From contig VGDL01000022.1 in assembly GCA_016869735.1 (NCBI GenBank), forward strand, positions 1 through 55,232: a stretch of 55,232 bases of DNA, given 5' to 3'. The position numbers and the translations under genes are program-made. Below the pieces are notes generated by a model. The model did no database searches. It was not told the origin of the DNA and saw only the letters and a list, made by a program, of their open reading frames with translations. Below, in pieces: positions 55,231 through 55,232 of this stretch (within the stretch, counting starts at the first letter, position 1; each line of letters begins with the position of its first letter). This DNA is from Alphaproteobacteria bacterium (lineage in GTDB: Bacteria > Pseudomonadota > Alphaproteobacteria > Acetobacterales > Acetobacteraceae).

Positions 55231-55232
55231 GC

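Overview
The window is a high-GC bacterial chromosome segment with tightly packed, often translationally coupled genes (ATGA, GTGA and TGATG junctions). The protein families and codon use (YejABEF, PotFGHI, a DUF1674/SdhAF4 protein, a phasin, a PduO adenosyltransferase, ArsR-methyltransferase next to metH, IHF beta followed by a LapA-domain protein and pyrF/trpF) point to an alphaproteobacterium, probably Rhodospirillales and perhaps an Acetobacteraceae (Roseomonas-like) lineage. This placement is inferred from gene content, not from a marker-gene comparison.

Left edge (1-760): a partial IS3-family element interrupts a tyrosine-integrase gene that reads away from the 3' end of a tRNA-Arg(CCG). 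This is the edge of a genomic island lying to the left of the window. From 818 to about 31.8 kb the region is mostly core chromosome: prephenate dehydratase and kdsB, a membrane-anchored cytochrome c, a histidinol-phosphatase-like enzyme, the yejABEF peptide importer with two coupled downstream genes, an SDR, a nitrate/nitrite-sensor-type chemoreceptor divergent from a Baeyer-Villiger monooxygenase, sppA-ihfB-lapA-pyrF-trpF-MFS, sdhAF4/htpX, a fluoroacetate-dehalogenase-like enzyme, DinB and GNAT proteins, two tandem aspartate-aminotransferase paralogues, and the polyamine importer potFGHI.

The middle (32.0-35.2 kb) is an isolated three-gene phage tail-spike module with no capsid, terminase or integrase genes around it. 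It is followed by a TetR regulator and a phasin. From 36.5 to 46.0 kb comes a one-carbon and cobalamin neighbourhood: a small CobW/G3E-derived protein without a P-loop, divergent from an ArsR-methyltransferase regulator with an 8+8 bp palindrome just ahead of its start; B12-dependent metH; a cation exporter coupled to tonB; a cob(I)alamin adenosyltransferase; and btuB under a clear cobalamin riboswitch. These genes cover B12 uptake (BtuB, TonB), activation (PduO) and use (MetH).

The right part (46.1-55.2 kb) holds exoD and a CoA-metabolism cluster: a crotonase that lacks both hydratase glutamates, two family III CoA-transferases, a two-subunit family I CoA-transferase-like protein without the usual SENG motif, and a TauD-type dioxygenase. 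The divergent promoter region of this cluster carries a striking double hairpin (18 bp perfect stem plus a nested second palindrome), probably a repetitive extragenic element. The window ends with formate-tetrahydrofolate ligase and a glycosyltransferase-like protein. The strongest candidates for something undescribed are the P-loop-less CobW-like protein paired with the ArsR-MT/metH locus, the orphan spike module, and the CoA cluster.
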